Shown: positions 25,103 through 34,700, counted from the first letter of the stretch. The stretch is 64,000 bases of DNA from Dyella_B sp035486915 (GCF_035486915.1 NZ_DATHMR010000100.1:1-64000), one strand, 5' to 3'. Notes: a model not told the origin generated them from the letters alone. Made by a program: numbers and translations.

Positions 25103-26199
25103 GTCTGATGTGCCGATACGTTGTCGAAAAGATCGCGTTGCGCGATGAAACTATCCTGATCCACAAAGCCGGACAGACCCACGCCAACCAAACGATAGCG
25201 GCTATCTGCCGGCCGTTCCACGCGCTCGCGCAGCGCACACGCCAGATCGGCGAGTTCCGCAGCAGAGCTTGGAAGCACAGCAGGCGAGAGACTGCGTGTG
25301 AGCGTGTGAAAATCCGATGTCTTGAGTTTCAATACGACGGTGCGCGCGACGCGGCCTGTCTCGCGCTGATGCGCAGCCCAGGTTTTTTCGGCGAGGCGGC
25401 GTATATGCGGTTCGAGTTCATCGAGTGTGATGTCATGTTCGAACGTGTCTTCCGCAGAAACTTGCAGCGTCGCCCGGTCCGGCTGCACCGCATGTTCGTC
25501 GATACCGAGCGAAAGTTCATGCAGGCGGCGCCCCCAGCGGCCAAAGCGCATCTCCAGATCGGCAAGCGTTATCTGGCGCAGATCGCTTACGGTTTTGATG
25601 CCCAGCGCTTCCAGCTTCGCTTCCATCACCTTGCCGACGCCGGGCAGTCGATTGACCGCTAGTGGCGCGAGAAACGCCTCGATCTGATGGGGACGAATAA
25701 CATACAAGCCATCGGGCTTGTTCCAGTCCGACGCGATCTTGGCGAGGAACTTGTTCGGTGCGACACCGGCCGATGCCGTGAGGTTGGTTTCCTCGCGAAT
25801 CGCCGCGCGAATCGCTTGCGCGGTGGCTGTTGCAGACGGTAAATCGGTCTTGGTGACGGTGACATCCAGATACGCTTCATCCAGTGACAATGGTTCGATC
25901 AGATCCGTATGTCGCGCAAAAATCTCGCGCACCTGTCGCGACACTGCCTTGTAACGCACGAAATCCGGCGGTACGAAGATCGCTTGTGGACACAAGCGCT
26001 CCGCACGTACCGCCGGCATTGCCGAGCGCACGCCAAACTTGCGCGCCTCGTAACTGGCCGCACACACCACCGATCGCGCGCCACGCCACGCGACGACCAC
26101 CGGTTTGCCGCGCAGCGATGGATCGTCACGCTGCTCCACCGACGCGTAGAACGCGTCCATGTCGACGTGAAGGATCTTGCGTGGTGGTGGTGTGGACAA
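25099..26199 (-). CDS. dinB: DNA polymerase IV (Y-family translesion polymerase)
   Basis: A 366-residue polymerase. Metal-binding acids are D13 (HVDMDAFYASVE) and D107/E108 (SLDEAYLD); the steric-gate Phe/Tyr follows as in DinB. The thumb helix-hairpin-helix (NRLPGVGKVMEAKLEALG) and little-finger domain (about 245-350) are intact. There is no clamp-motif-like QLxLF at the extreme C-terminus that I can name with certainty; FIAQRDLF may serve. The start is TTG at 26199. It lies between an ATP-grasp gene and aguA on the same strand and overlaps aguA by four bases. No LexA-type palindrome is visible upstream. Confidence 0.96.
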   Translation of the reverse strand: MSTPPPRKILHVDMDAFYASVEQRDDPSLRGKPVVVAWRGARSVVCAASYEARKFGVRSAMPAVRAERLCPQAIFVPPDFVRYKAVSRQVREIFARHTDLIEPLSLDEAYLDVTVTKTDLPSATATAQAIRAAIREETNLTASAGVAPNKFLAKIASDWNKPDGLYVIRPHQIEAFLAPLAVNRLPGVGKVMEAKLEALGIKTVSDLRQITLADLEMRFGRWGRRLHELSLGIDEHAVQPDRATLQVSAEDTFEHDITLDELEPHIRRLAEKTWAAHQRETGRVARTVVLKLKTSDFHTLTRSLSPAVLPSSAAELADLACALRERVERPADSRYRLVGVGLSGFVDQDSFIAQRDLFDNVSAHQT

Positions 26200-26203
26200 G
26201 GTT

Positions 26204-26230
26204 ATCGGGGAGCGGGGCAGTGTCCCCGAT
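26204..26230. repeat. Stem-loop between the ATP-grasp and dinB genes
   Basis: ATCGGGGA (26204-26211) and TCCCCGAT (26223-26230) form a perfect 8-bp stem with an 11-base loop, filling nearly all of the 32-base gap. No T tract follows on the minus strand, so it is unlikely to be a full terminator; it may set relative expression or mRNA stability. Confidence 0.45.
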
Positions 26231-26231
26231 T

Positions 26232-27167
26232 CTAGGACGTGCTGTCCGCCTTCGCAGCCGTGACGTCAGGACGCTCTTTTTTGAGCTGTTTGAGCCGCTC
26301 GACGACGTGCTGGGCGAAGCGCTCCGCGGCATCCGGCCGTATCCCCAGATGCAGCAGCGGCTCGATCAACTCCAGCTCCATGATACAAAACTGCCCGTCG
26401 ACCACGACCCCATCGACACGCGCATAAACCTGCTCGCGATAACCCAGTGCTGCAACGGTAGCCAGGGCGCTATCCGCTGTCTGCACAATGAACGCATCAG
26501 GCTTCGCTGGCGTTGCCGTGCCACCATGATCTTCCTGCACGCGATAATCGCCTTTGGCAGGATGTTTGAGCACCGCATGGCTGTAAGTTCCGCCGAAGTA
26601 GAGCAACGACCACTCGCCATTCGTCGCTATTTCCGGCACAAACGGCTGCACCAGGTAATCCAGATGCGATGGCAATGACGTGATCGTCTCTTTGAACGCT
26701 GCGGTGCCAAGCGTGCCTCGTGCCGTGTGCCATGCACCGCCGCTGACACTCGGCTTGATGACCACCTCGCGCGAAGGAACCGATTGCAACACTTCCAGCA
26801 ACGAGCCGGCACGTGCAAAGTGCGTGGGAATAATCGGTACGCCGTGTTGCTCAAGATCGAGCAGATAGCGTTTTTCGCTGTTCCAGCGAACAAGTCGGGT
26901 GTCGTTGATTGTTGGCACACCACGCTGATCAAGTCGATCAAGCCACGCGAGAAACGCCGAGTATTGCTGAAAATAATCCCACACCGTGCGGATCAGCACG
27001 GCATCGAACGACGTCCAATCCACGTCGGGATCATTCCACACACACACGGTTGGCTGGACACCAAGCAACTCCAGCACGGCTACGAAATACACATCATCCA
27101 CATGCACCGACCGAAACGCTTCGGCCGTGGCAATGGCAATACGGAAATCAGAAACAGGCGCAGACAT
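26232..27167 (-). CDS. ATP-grasp domain protein, RimK/glutathione-synthetase-like
   Basis: A 311-residue protein with an N-terminal pre-ATP-grasp part (FRIAIATAEAF..., about 1-95) and an ATP-grasp fold: VVIKPSVSGGAWHTARG (about 142-158, phosphate-binding loop), YLVQPFVPEIATNGEWSLLYF (about 180-200) and CIMELELIEPLLHLG (metal-binding Glu residues, about 270). Such enzymes join a carboxylate to an amine with ATP; the substrates are unknown. ATG at 27167 has GGAGGT six bases upstream. It heads an apparent operon with dinB and aguA. Confidence 0.8.
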   Translation of the reverse strand: MSAPVSDFRIAIATAEAFRSVHVDDVYFVAVLELLGVQPTVCVWNDPDVDWTSFDAVLIRTVWDYFQQYSAFLAWLDRLDQRGVPTINDTRLVRWNSEKRYLLDLEQHGVPIIPTHFARAGSLLEVLQSVPSREVVIKPSVSGGAWHTARGTLGTAAFKETITSLPSHLDYLVQPFVPEIATNGEWSLLYFGGTYSHAVLKHPAKGDYRVQEDHGGTATPAKPDAFIVQTADSALATVAALGYREQVYARVDGVVVDGQFCIMELELIEPLLHLGIRPDAAERFAQHVVERLKQLKKERPDVTAAKADSTS

Positions 27168-27445
27168 GCGAACACCTCCAGTCACTGGGGTGGGCGCCCT
27201 TGGCATTGTAGGCGGCATACCGAGCGTGGCGGACCGATGTCCGTCGCAGCACCCCTCGGGGCCGAGGCGCCAATAAACGACATGGCGCGTGACGGCGCGA
27301 GTATCCGGGTGCCTCCAATGCGATGTCAATGTGACCAAGGGCATGTCCTTCGGTGCCCGTTTTGATCAAGGCCGTCGAGCGATGACAGTGCATGCGGCAT
27401 AAGTCACCAGAAATTTTGTGCCGACTCGGGTTATTGTCGACATCT
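27168..27445. promoter_or_regulatory. Divergent intergenic region
   Basis: This 278-base stretch must hold promoters for the ATP-grasp-dinB-aguA genes (minus) and the permease (plus). I see a short GC-rich dyad CCTCGG/CCGAGG but no convincing -35/-10 pair and no LexA-like palindrome. Confidence 0.35.
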
Positions 27446-28777
27446 ATGACCAACGACTCTTCAAGCTCGTACCTGCGGCGACTCGGCATTTGGGATGGTG
27501 CGGCCATTGTTGTCGGCGGCGTCATCGGTGCAGGTATTTTTCGAACTCCCGCCACAGTGGCCGAACGTACGGCCTCGGGCTTGCCGCTGCTTTCGCTTTG
27601 GGCTATCGGTGGTTTGCTGACGCTGGCAGGTGTGCTGTGTTACGCGGAACTCGGCGCGCGCCGGCCGCATGCGGGCGGTATCTACATTTACCTGCGCGAA
27701 GCATTTGGGCCATTACCTGCGTTTCTGTTCGGCTGGACCATGGCGTTGATCAACTACCCCGGCAGCGTTGCCGCGGTGGCGACGACGTTTGCCGACTATG
27801 CGTGCCGCGCCGTGAGCTTGCCGAATCTTTGGGTGAAGCCGGTGGCGGTCGGTGCGATCGCTTTCATTGCCGGCGTGAATTTTTTCGGCATTCGCGCAGG
27901 CGCGTGGATGCAGAATCTGTTTACGCTGCTGAAAGTCGCTGCGATTGTGATGCTGCTGGTCGTGGGTCTGGTGCTGGCGCATGGGCACTTCGGCAATGTG
28001 TTCGCCGTGGATACAACGCACGAAGTGCCCAGCGGAGCATGGATTGGCGCGTTGCTGCCCGTGCTGTTTACGTACGGCGGTTTTCATTACCTCAATGACA
28101 TGGCAGGCGAAGTGCGCGATCCGCAGCGCACACTGCCACGTGCCTTGGCATTGGGCATGATCGGTGTGGTGGTGTGCTACGTGCTGGTCAACATTGCGTA
28201 CCTGGTGGGTTTGGGGCACGCAGGCTTGGCGGCAAGCAAAGCGCCTGCGGCCGATCTGATGAGTCATATCTTCGGCCCTCGCGGCGCGACGATCATGGCG
28301 ATCGGCATCGCTTGTTCCACCTTCGGTTATTGCAGCATTGCCATCGCCGGTGGCGCACGCGTGCTGCAGACCATGGGCGCGGATGGCATGTTCTTCCGCT
28401 CGGTGGGGCAGATCGATTCGCGTTGGCGCGCGCCGCAGGTGGCATTGGCGGTACTGGGGGTGTGGGCAATTGTGCTTACACTCTCCGGCACCTTCGGCCA
28501 ATTGCTCGACTACACCACGGTGGGCGAGTGGCTCGGTCATGCGTTCGGTATTGCGACGCTGTTCTGGTATCGACGTCAGTTTGCGAATCAACCCTCGCCG
28601 TACCGCGTGCCGTTGTATCCGTTATTGCCGTTTGTTTTCGTGTGCACGGTGCTGGGTGTGATCATCGCGACCGCCATCAACACGCCCGGCGATGCGGGCA
28701 TGAGCCTGGTGATCATCGCCTGCGGTTTGCCGGTGTATGCGCTTTGGCGCTATTGGCAGGGCCGTCGAGCCGCCTGA
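27446..28777 (+). CDS. Amino acid permease, APC family
   Basis: A 443-residue, 12-segment transporter. The N-terminal LGIWDGAAIVVGGVIGAGIF carries the GxG(x)IGxGIF substrate-loop motif of the APC superfamily, and the segment after it (WAIGGLLTLAGVLCYAELGA) is typical of LAT/YfnA-like exchangers. It would move amino acids or polyamines across the inner membrane. The ATG at 27446 gives the normal N-terminus though its Shine-Dalgarno is weak; upstream in-frame codons are unlikely. It precedes lexA by 134 bases on the same strand, but the lexA promoter is likely separate. Confidence 0.9.
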   Translation: MTNDSSSSYLRRLGIWDGAAIVVGGVIGAGIFRTPATVAERTASGLPLLSLWAIGGLLTLAGVLCYAELGARRPHAGGIYIYLREAFGPLPAFLFGWTMALINYPGSVAAVATTFADYACRAVSLPNLWVKPVAVGAIAFIAGVNFFGIRAGAWMQNLFTLLKVAAIVMLLVVGLVLAHGHFGNVFAVDTTHEVPSGAWIGALLPVLFTYGGFHYLNDMAGEVRDPQRTLPRALALGMIGVVVCYVLVNIAYLVGLGHAGLAASKAPAADLMSHIFGPRGATIMAIGIACSTFGYCSIAIAGGARVLQTMGADGMFFRSVGQIDSRWRAPQVALAVLGVWAIVLTLSGTFGQLLDYTTVGEWLGHAFGIATLFWYRRQFANQPSPYRVPLYPLLPFVFVCTVLGVIIATAINTPGDAGMSLVIIACGLPVYALWRYWQGRRAA

Positions 28778-28890
28778 GGTCTCAAGCCCTGACACGGGTC
28801 GGGCGCATTCTTCGGGCCAATCCAACCGTTGCGGCAGATAAGCGGCCCGCAAGTCATTGATTGTCGGGCACCTTGTCGCCGCACTTCATT

Positions 28891-28908
28891 TTCACCAAAA
28901 AAGGTGAA
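28891..28908 (+). promoter_or_regulatory. Probable LexA operator, TTCACC-N6-GGTGAA
   Basis: A perfect 18-base palindrome TTCACC-AAAAAA-GGTGAA ends three bases before the lexA ATG. Its right arm overlaps the Shine-Dalgarno AAGGTG, so a bound repressor would block both transcription start and translation initiation. Position directly before a LexA-family gene supports autoregulation. I found no second copy in the window. The arms differ from the E. coli CTGT-N8-ACAG box. Confidence 0.65.
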
Positions 28909-28911
28909 AAG

Positions 28912-29541
28912 ATGAGTGCCATGAGCATCCAGCTTACCAGCCGCCAGTCCAACATCCTCGCCTTCATCCGGGCTCGCCTGGATCAAACCGGCGACGCGCC
29001 CACCCTGGAAGAAATCGGCAACGCCATGGGCCTGCCCAACGTCAGCGCCGTGCTCAAGCACGTGCGCTCGCTGGAGGCGAAAGGGCGGCTGGTGATCGAA
29101 CCCAATCGCACACGCGGCATTCGGCTGGTGCAGGAAAACGATCCGTTTGCCGCCGACACCATGGAACTGCCGCTGATCGGCCGCATCGCCGCAGGCGAGC
29201 CGATCTTTTCCGAGTCGCGCGTGGAACGCAGCATGCGCGTGTCGAGCGATCTGTTCCGGCTGCGTCCGGATTACCTCGTGCGCGTCGTCGGCGATTCGAT
29301 GCGCGACGAAGGCATTCTCGATGGCGATCTGGTGGCCGTGCACGCCACACCGGTGGCGCGTCACGGGCAGATCGTCGCCGCGCGCGTGGAAGGCGAGCGC
29401 TTCACCATCAAGCGCCTGTATTGGAGGGGCGATGTGATTCGCCTGCTGCCGAACAGCCCGGGTTATGAACCGATCGATCCCGACCCCACCGAAGACTTCG
29501 CCATCGAAGGGTTGTTTGCAGGTCTCGTGAGGGGGGCCTGA
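28912..29541 (+). CDS. lexA: LexA-family SOS repressor of the mutasome cassette
   Basis: A 209-residue repressor. The winged helix-turn-helix is in residues 1-70, with recognition helix region NVSAVLKHVRSLEAKG differing from E. coli. The self-cleavage site is A94-G95 in RIAAGEPIF; catalytic S129 (GDSMRDEG) and K167 (FTIKRLY) are present, so it should respond to RecA filaments. ATG at 28912 follows AAGGTG within the palindromic operator. It overlaps imuA by one base. Linkage to imuA-imuB-dnaE2 matches the second LexA (LexA2) of Xanthomonadales and pseudomonads; whether another LexA exists elsewhere in this genome cannot be seen. Confidence 0.95.
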   Translation: MSAMSIQLTSRQSNILAFIRARLDQTGDAPTLEEIGNAMGLPNVSAVLKHVRSLEAKGRLVIEPNRTRGIRLVQENDPFAADTMELPLIGRIAAGEPIFSESRVERSMRVSSDLFRLRPDYLVRVVGDSMRDEGILDGDLVAVHATPVARHGQIVAARVEGERFTIKRLYWRGDVIRLLPNSPGYEPIDPDPTEDFAIEGLFAGLVRGA

Positions 29542-30323
29542 TGAGCGCGGTGATGGCGCTGTCGAATCTGCTGGACGCGCGGCAGGTATGGCGCGGTCGT
29601 GCAGAGCCGATTGTGGAAGGCGAACAGCCCACTGGTTGGCCGATGCTCGACGCCGTGCTTCCTGCACGCGGGTGGCCGGAAGCGTCGCTGACAGAAATTT
29701 TGATGCCGGTCGATGGCGTCGGCGAATTGCGTCTGGTGTTGCCGACACTCGCACGTTTGACGCAAGGCCAACGTCCGGTCGTGCTGGTCGCGCCGCCGTA
29801 TCTGCCGTGTGCGATGGGTTGGCGCCAACAGGGCGTGAATCTACATCGCCTGACCATTGTCGATGCAGAAGAAAAACAGGTGTTGTGGGCGGCCGAGCAA
29901 TGTTTGCGTTCGGGCAGCTGCGCGGCCGTGCTGGCATGGCCGCATCGGGCGGACGATCGCAGTCTGCGCCGTTTGCAGGTCGCGGCGGATACGGGTCGCG
30001 CATTGGCATTCGTGTTTCGCGACCGCAAGCACCTGACGAATGCATCGCCGGCTTCGTTGCGCCTTGAATTGACGACGACACCGAGCACTGCCATCTGGGT
30101 GCGCAAATGCCGTGGCGGCAATGCGCCTTCGCAGCCCATTCCCTTCGATCCCGTTCAACGTCTTTCCAGCGCACGTGGGGAGGGCACATGGATGTGCCCG
30201 GTTTTGAGGAGCGAGGAGGGCCGGAATTCAGCGGTGACAACGCATGCGGTTCATCAGCGTATGCGCGGTTCGCTGGATTCCGGCCTTTGCCGGAATCACG
30301 AACGAAAGAAGCAAAGCGCGTGA
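29541..30323 (+). CDS. imuA: ImuA, RecA/SulA-like mutasome protein, with unusual 3' end
   Basis: A 260-residue protein with a RecA-like core: SLTEILMPVDGVGELRLVLP (about 50-70, a degenerate P-loop), VVLVAPPYLPCAMGW (about 80-95) and WPHRADDRSLRRLQVAADTG (about 133-152). ImuA works with ImuB and DnaE2 in damage-induced mutagenesis. The last 60 or so residues look unlike the family: they contain GSLDSGLCRNHERKK, encoded across a REP-like palindrome (30276-30297). The gene may have been truncated or extended by that element. Start ATG shares one base with the lexA stop; imuB starts ten bases after the stop. Confidence 0.88.
   Translation: MSAVMALSNLLDARQVWRGRAEPIVEGEQPTGWPMLDAVLPARGWPEASLTEILMPVDGVGELRLVLPTLARLTQGQRPVVLVAPPYLPCAMGWRQQGVNLHRLTIVDAEEKQVLWAAEQCLRSGSCAAVLAWPHRADDRSLRRLQVAADTGRALAFVFRDRKHLTNASPASLRLELTTTPSTAIWVRKCRGGNAPSQPIPFDPVQRLSSARGEGTWMCPVLRSEEGRNSAVTTHAVHQRMRGSLDSGLCRNHERKKQSA
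30276..30297 (-). repeat. REP-like palindrome inside imuA
   Basis: GATTCCGGC (30276-30284) pairs with GCCGGAATC (30289-30297) around CTTT. It shares the ATTCCGGC/GCCGGAAT core with the elements at 37505 and, with one change per arm, 35434, but is in the coding 3' end of imuA. Confidence 0.75.
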
Positions 30324-30332
30324 GGCCGACCT

Positions 30333-31733
30333 ATGTTGTGGGCCTGCCTGTTGCTGCCTCAGCTGGCGCTGGATGGAGTCCTCCGTCACCGCACCGATGA
30401 CACACCGTTGGTGTTGGTGGATGGGCCCATCAACGCGCGCACCATCGTGGCTGTCAATGCGCGCGCACGTGCAGCGGGGCTTTACATCGGCCAACGATTG
30501 ACGGCTGCGCAGGCATTGCAGGCGCGATTCGATGCCATTCCCTACGACGCTGACGAGGTCGAGCGCTGGCAGCAGTTTCTCGCTGGCGTGGCGTATCGCT
30601 ACAGCTCGCAAGTCGCGTTGTTGCCACACGCGATCGTGCTCGAAGTCAGCAAGAGCCAAAGCCTGTTCGGATCGTGGTCGGTGATGGAGCGCCGGTTGCG
30701 CAGCGATATCACCGCACTCGGTTTTCGTCATCGCGTAACGGCTGCACCGACGCCCCATGGCGCGTATGTATTGGCCGGTGTCGGCGATGGGCAAACGGCA
30801 CTGAGTCAGGAAGGTATGCAACGTCTTCTGGATGATGTCCCGTTGAGCAAAAGCCGTTTGCCAACGCAGGCGATGGATACGTTGCCGAGTATGGGTGTGC
30901 GGCGGCTCGGACAACTGCTGCGCATGCCGCGCGATGGCCTGCAACGGCGTTTCGGCTTTACGTTATTGCAGGCCATGGATCGCTTGATGGGCGACGCACC
31001 TGCAGGGCTCGATCTCTACATCCCGTCTGATGGCATCGATTGGTATGTCGAGTTGTCGCACGAGGTCGAAAACATCGCTGCGCTGATTTTTCCGTTGCGG
31101 CGTATGACGGGTGATCTTGCTGCGTATCTGTCCGGCCGCGATGGCGGTGTGCAGCGATTCCTTTTGCGATTGGAACATCGCGATCGCGTAGTCACGGATG
31201 TGCCTGTAGGTATGCTTTCACCCGAACGCAGCGCCGATGTACTGTTCGACGCCGCACGTGGCCGCCTTGAGCAAGTGCAATTGCCCGCGCCGGTACTTGC
31301 ATTGCGATTGATCGCCGAGGATCTGCCCAGTTTCGTTCCTGCTGGCCGAGATCTGTTCGACGAACGTCCCGCCAATGCGTTGCCTTTCGAGCAACTGCGC
31401 GAACGTTTGCGTGCCCGGTTGGGCGATAGCGCGGTGCATCAGTGGGGCACCACCATCGATCCACGCCCGGAACACTCACAACATGCTGCCGCCGAAGACG
31501 AAGGTCCGCTTGAGCCGCGTCCGCGTCCCACATGGTTACTGGAACGGCCCATCCCATGGCGGGGCGCGTTGCACATTGTTTCCGGTCCTGAGCGATTGGA
31601 AACCGGCTGGTGGGATGGTGGCGATACGCGCCGCGACTACTACATCGTCGAAACCGACATGGGTCAGCGCGCGTGGGCGTTCTGCGCGCCGGGCGAGCAA
31701 TCGGGCTGGATGCTGCACGGATGGTTCGCATGA
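30333..31733 (+). CDS. imuB: ImuB, Y-family polymerase-like protein without catalytic acids
   Basis: A 466-residue Y-family fold protein. The first acidic metal ligands of active polymerases (DMDAFYASVE) are replaced by CLLLPQLALDG, and the second site SLDEAYLD by LEVSKSQSLFG, so it should not polymerise DNA. This is characteristic of ImuB, which acts as a hub linking DnaE2 to the beta clamp. The helix-hairpin-helix (MDTLPSMGVRRLGQLLRMP, about 192-210) and a little-finger-like domain are recognisable; the C-terminal 90 residues (RPTWLLERPIPWRG...) are typical of ImuB. It overlaps dnaE2 by four bases (ATGA). Confidence 0.95.
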   Translation: MLWACLLLPQLALDGVLRHRTDDTPLVLVDGPINARTIVAVNARARAAGLYIGQRLTAAQALQARFDAIPYDADEVERWQQFLAGVAYRYSSQVALLPHAIVLEVSKSQSLFGSWSVMERRLRSDITALGFRHRVTAAPTPHGAYVLAGVGDGQTALSQEGMQRLLDDVPLSKSRLPTQAMDTLPSMGVRRLGQLLRMPRDGLQRRFGFTLLQAMDRLMGDAPAGLDLYIPSDGIDWYVELSHEVENIAALIFPLRRMTGDLAAYLSGRDGGVQRFLLRLEHRDRVVTDVPVGMLSPERSADVLFDAARGRLEQVQLPAPVLALRLIAEDLPSFVPAGRDLFDERPANALPFEQLRERLRARLGDSAVHQWGTTIDPRPEHSQHAAAEDEGPLEPRPRPTWLLERPIPWRGALHIVSGPERLETGWWDGGDTRRDYYIVETDMGQRAWAFCAPGEQSGWMLHGWFA

Positions 31734-34700
31734 CGGACTACGCCGAACTGCATTGCCTTTCCGACTTCTCGTTTCAACGCGGTGCTTCCAGCGCGCGCGA
31801 ATTGTTCGAGCGCGCATCGGAATGCGGTTATGCCGCCTTGGCGATTACAGATGAGTGCTCGCTGGCCGGTATCGTGCGCGCCTGGGAGGCTTCTCGCGAT
31901 ACGGAAATACCGCTAATCGTCGGTACGGAAATCCAGCTTGCCGATGGCCCCAAGTTGGTACTGCTTGCAGAAAACAAACAAGGCTATGTCTCGCTGTGCC
32001 GCCTGATTACGCAAGGGCGCAGGGCTTCCGAAAAAGGCGACTATCGCCTGACCAGGGCCGACATGGCCGAAGGTGCCCCGGGAACGTTGGCGCTATGGAT
32101 TCCCGAACGCGAACCTGATCGCGAGCATGGCGCATGGGTGAAACATCTTTTCGATGATCGTGCATGGCTGGCGGTGGAGCTGCATCGCGATGTCGACGAC
32201 GATGCACGCCTGGCTGAACTCGAGGCATTGGGTGAATCATTGCAGTTGCCACGCGTTGCAAGTGGCGACGTGCATATGCATATCCGTCGATGCCTGCCGT
32301 TGCAGCATACGATGACGGCGATTCGTCATCATACGACCATAGCCAAAGCCGGTGCCGTGTTGTTCCGAAATGGAGAGCGGCATCTGCGCCGGCGTTCGAT
32401 ACTGGAAAAGATTTATCCGAAAGCGTTGTTGGATGAAAGCGTGCGCATTGCAAAACGATGCACGTTTTCGTTGAAAGATGACTTGCACTATCAATATCCG
32501 AAAGAACTGGTTCCTGAAGGCTACACAGCCATACAGTGGCTGCGTCATCTTGTGGCCGAAGGTGCCGCATGGCGTTGGCCCCATGGTGTGCCAGGTGAGT
32601 TTCAATCAAAGATCGAGCACGAACTGTGGTTGATCGAGAAGAAACGTTATGAGGCGTTCTTCCTTACGGTGCATGACATCGTGCGTTATGCCCGTAGCGA
32701 GAAAATTCTCTGCCAAGGGCGCGGTTCGGCCGCCAATTCCATCGTGTGCTTTGCATTGGGCGTAACGGATGCCGACCCCAAGAGAGTCGATTTGCTGGTA
32801 GAGCGATTCATTTCCATCGAGCGTGACGAACCGCCCGATATCGATGTCGACTTCGAGCATGAGCGTCGCGAGGAAGTCATCCAATACGTCTACAAAAAAT
32901 ACGGGCGTGAGCGCGCGGCGATTGCAGCGACAGTTATCAGCTATCGCACCAAAAGCGCGGTGCGCGACGTAGCCAAAGCGCTTGGCTTGCCAGAGGACCA
33001 AATAGAAAAGCTCAGCCGAAGCTTTTTCCGTCTTGGCGACGCTTCTTTGGACCGGCGTCTGCGTGAGCAAGGCTTCGACCCCGATGCGCCTGTCATGCGC
33101 AGGCTTCTTGCGTTGACGGCACAATTGCTCCACAAACCGCGTCACCTGAGCCAGCACGTGGGTGGCTTCGTCATCCACGATGCGCCGCTGTATGAACTGG
33201 TGCCGGTGGAAAACGCAACGATGCCCAACCGAACCATCATCCAGTGGGACAAAGATGACCTGGACACCATGGGTTTGCTCAAGGTCGATTGCCTGGCACT
33301 GGGCATGCTGACGTGCTTGCGCAAATGCTTCGATATCGTTCATCGGCATCGCGACAAGGTATTGAGCATTGCAACGATTGAGCACGACGACAAGAAAACC
33401 TATGAAATGATCCAGCGCGCCGACACGATCGGTGTATTTCAGATCGAGAGCCGCGCGCAGATGTCGATGCTGCCTCGGCTAAAGCCTGCCGGTTACTACG
33501 ATCTGGTCGTCCAGATCGCTATCGTGCGTCCCGGGCCGATTCAGGGCGGCATGGTTCATCCCTATCTGCGCCGGCGCAAGGGTGAGGAGCCGATCGACTA
33601 TCCGTCAGAGGCGCTGAAACCAGTGCTCGAACGCACGATGGGCGTTCCGCTGTTTCAGGAGCAGGTGATGAAGCTGGCGATGGTGGCGGCCGGCTATACA
33701 GCGGGGCAGGCAGATCAATTGCGTCGTTCGATGGCAGCGTGGCGGCGTCATGGCGATATGGAAGTGCACCGCGAACGTATCACCCGCGGCATGCTGGATA
33801 GAGGTTACACGCAGGCGTTTGCCGAGCAGATCTTCGAGCAGATCAAAGGTTTCGGTAGTTATGGATTTCCGGAAAGTCATGCGGCCAGCTTCGCCAATCT
33901 CGCCTATGTCAGCAGCTGGCTGAAGTGCCATGAACCTGCCGCTTTCGGGTGTGCATTGCTCAATGCGCAACCGATGGGATTCTATGGGCCCAGTCAGATC
34001 GTGCAGGACATGCAGCGTGGTGGCATTAGCGTATTGCCCGTAGATGTGCGCTACAGCGATTGGGATTGCACGCTGGAAAGCGATTCGCGCAGTCATGGTG
34101 GTTTGGCATTACGACTCGGTATGCGGCAGTTACGTGGCTGTCGCGAGGATGTGGCCTCGCGTATTTCAACGGCGCGAAAGCAACAGGCTTTTGGCGATAT
34201 CGTCGACCTGTGCACGCGCGCGCAACTGGATCGGCGTCATCAGGATCTGTTGGCCGATGCGGGCGCTTTGCGCGGTCTGGCCGGACATCGTCATCGCGCG
34301 CTGTGGTTATCGGCTGGTGTGGAATCGCAGTTGCCGTTGTTTGGACGCGAAAGCCCGCGCGAGAGCGATATCGTGCTGCCGCTGCCGACCGTGGCGGAAA
34401 ACATGGTGGCCGACTATGCATACAGCGGGCTGAGTCTCGGGCCGCATCCGCTCAAGCTTTTACGTCAGCGATTGCGTGCTGCACGGTTTATCGATTCGCG
34501 CAGCCTGCACGCGCAACCGCACGAAACGCAGGTGCGAACCGTGGGTCTTGTGACGCAGCGCCAACAACCCCAGACAGCCAGTGGCGTCACTTTCATCACC
34601 ATCGAAGACGAGTTCGGCTACGTGAATGTGGTGGTGTGGAATCACGTTGCGCAAAGCCAGCGTCGTCCGTACCTGGAGGCGCGGCTGCTTGCCATCGAAG

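Noticed and set aside
28750..30240. Minus-strand open frame (496 codons) over lexA and imuA
   Set aside because: It crosses two well-supported genes and an operator, and its product is Arg/Pro-rich without motifs.
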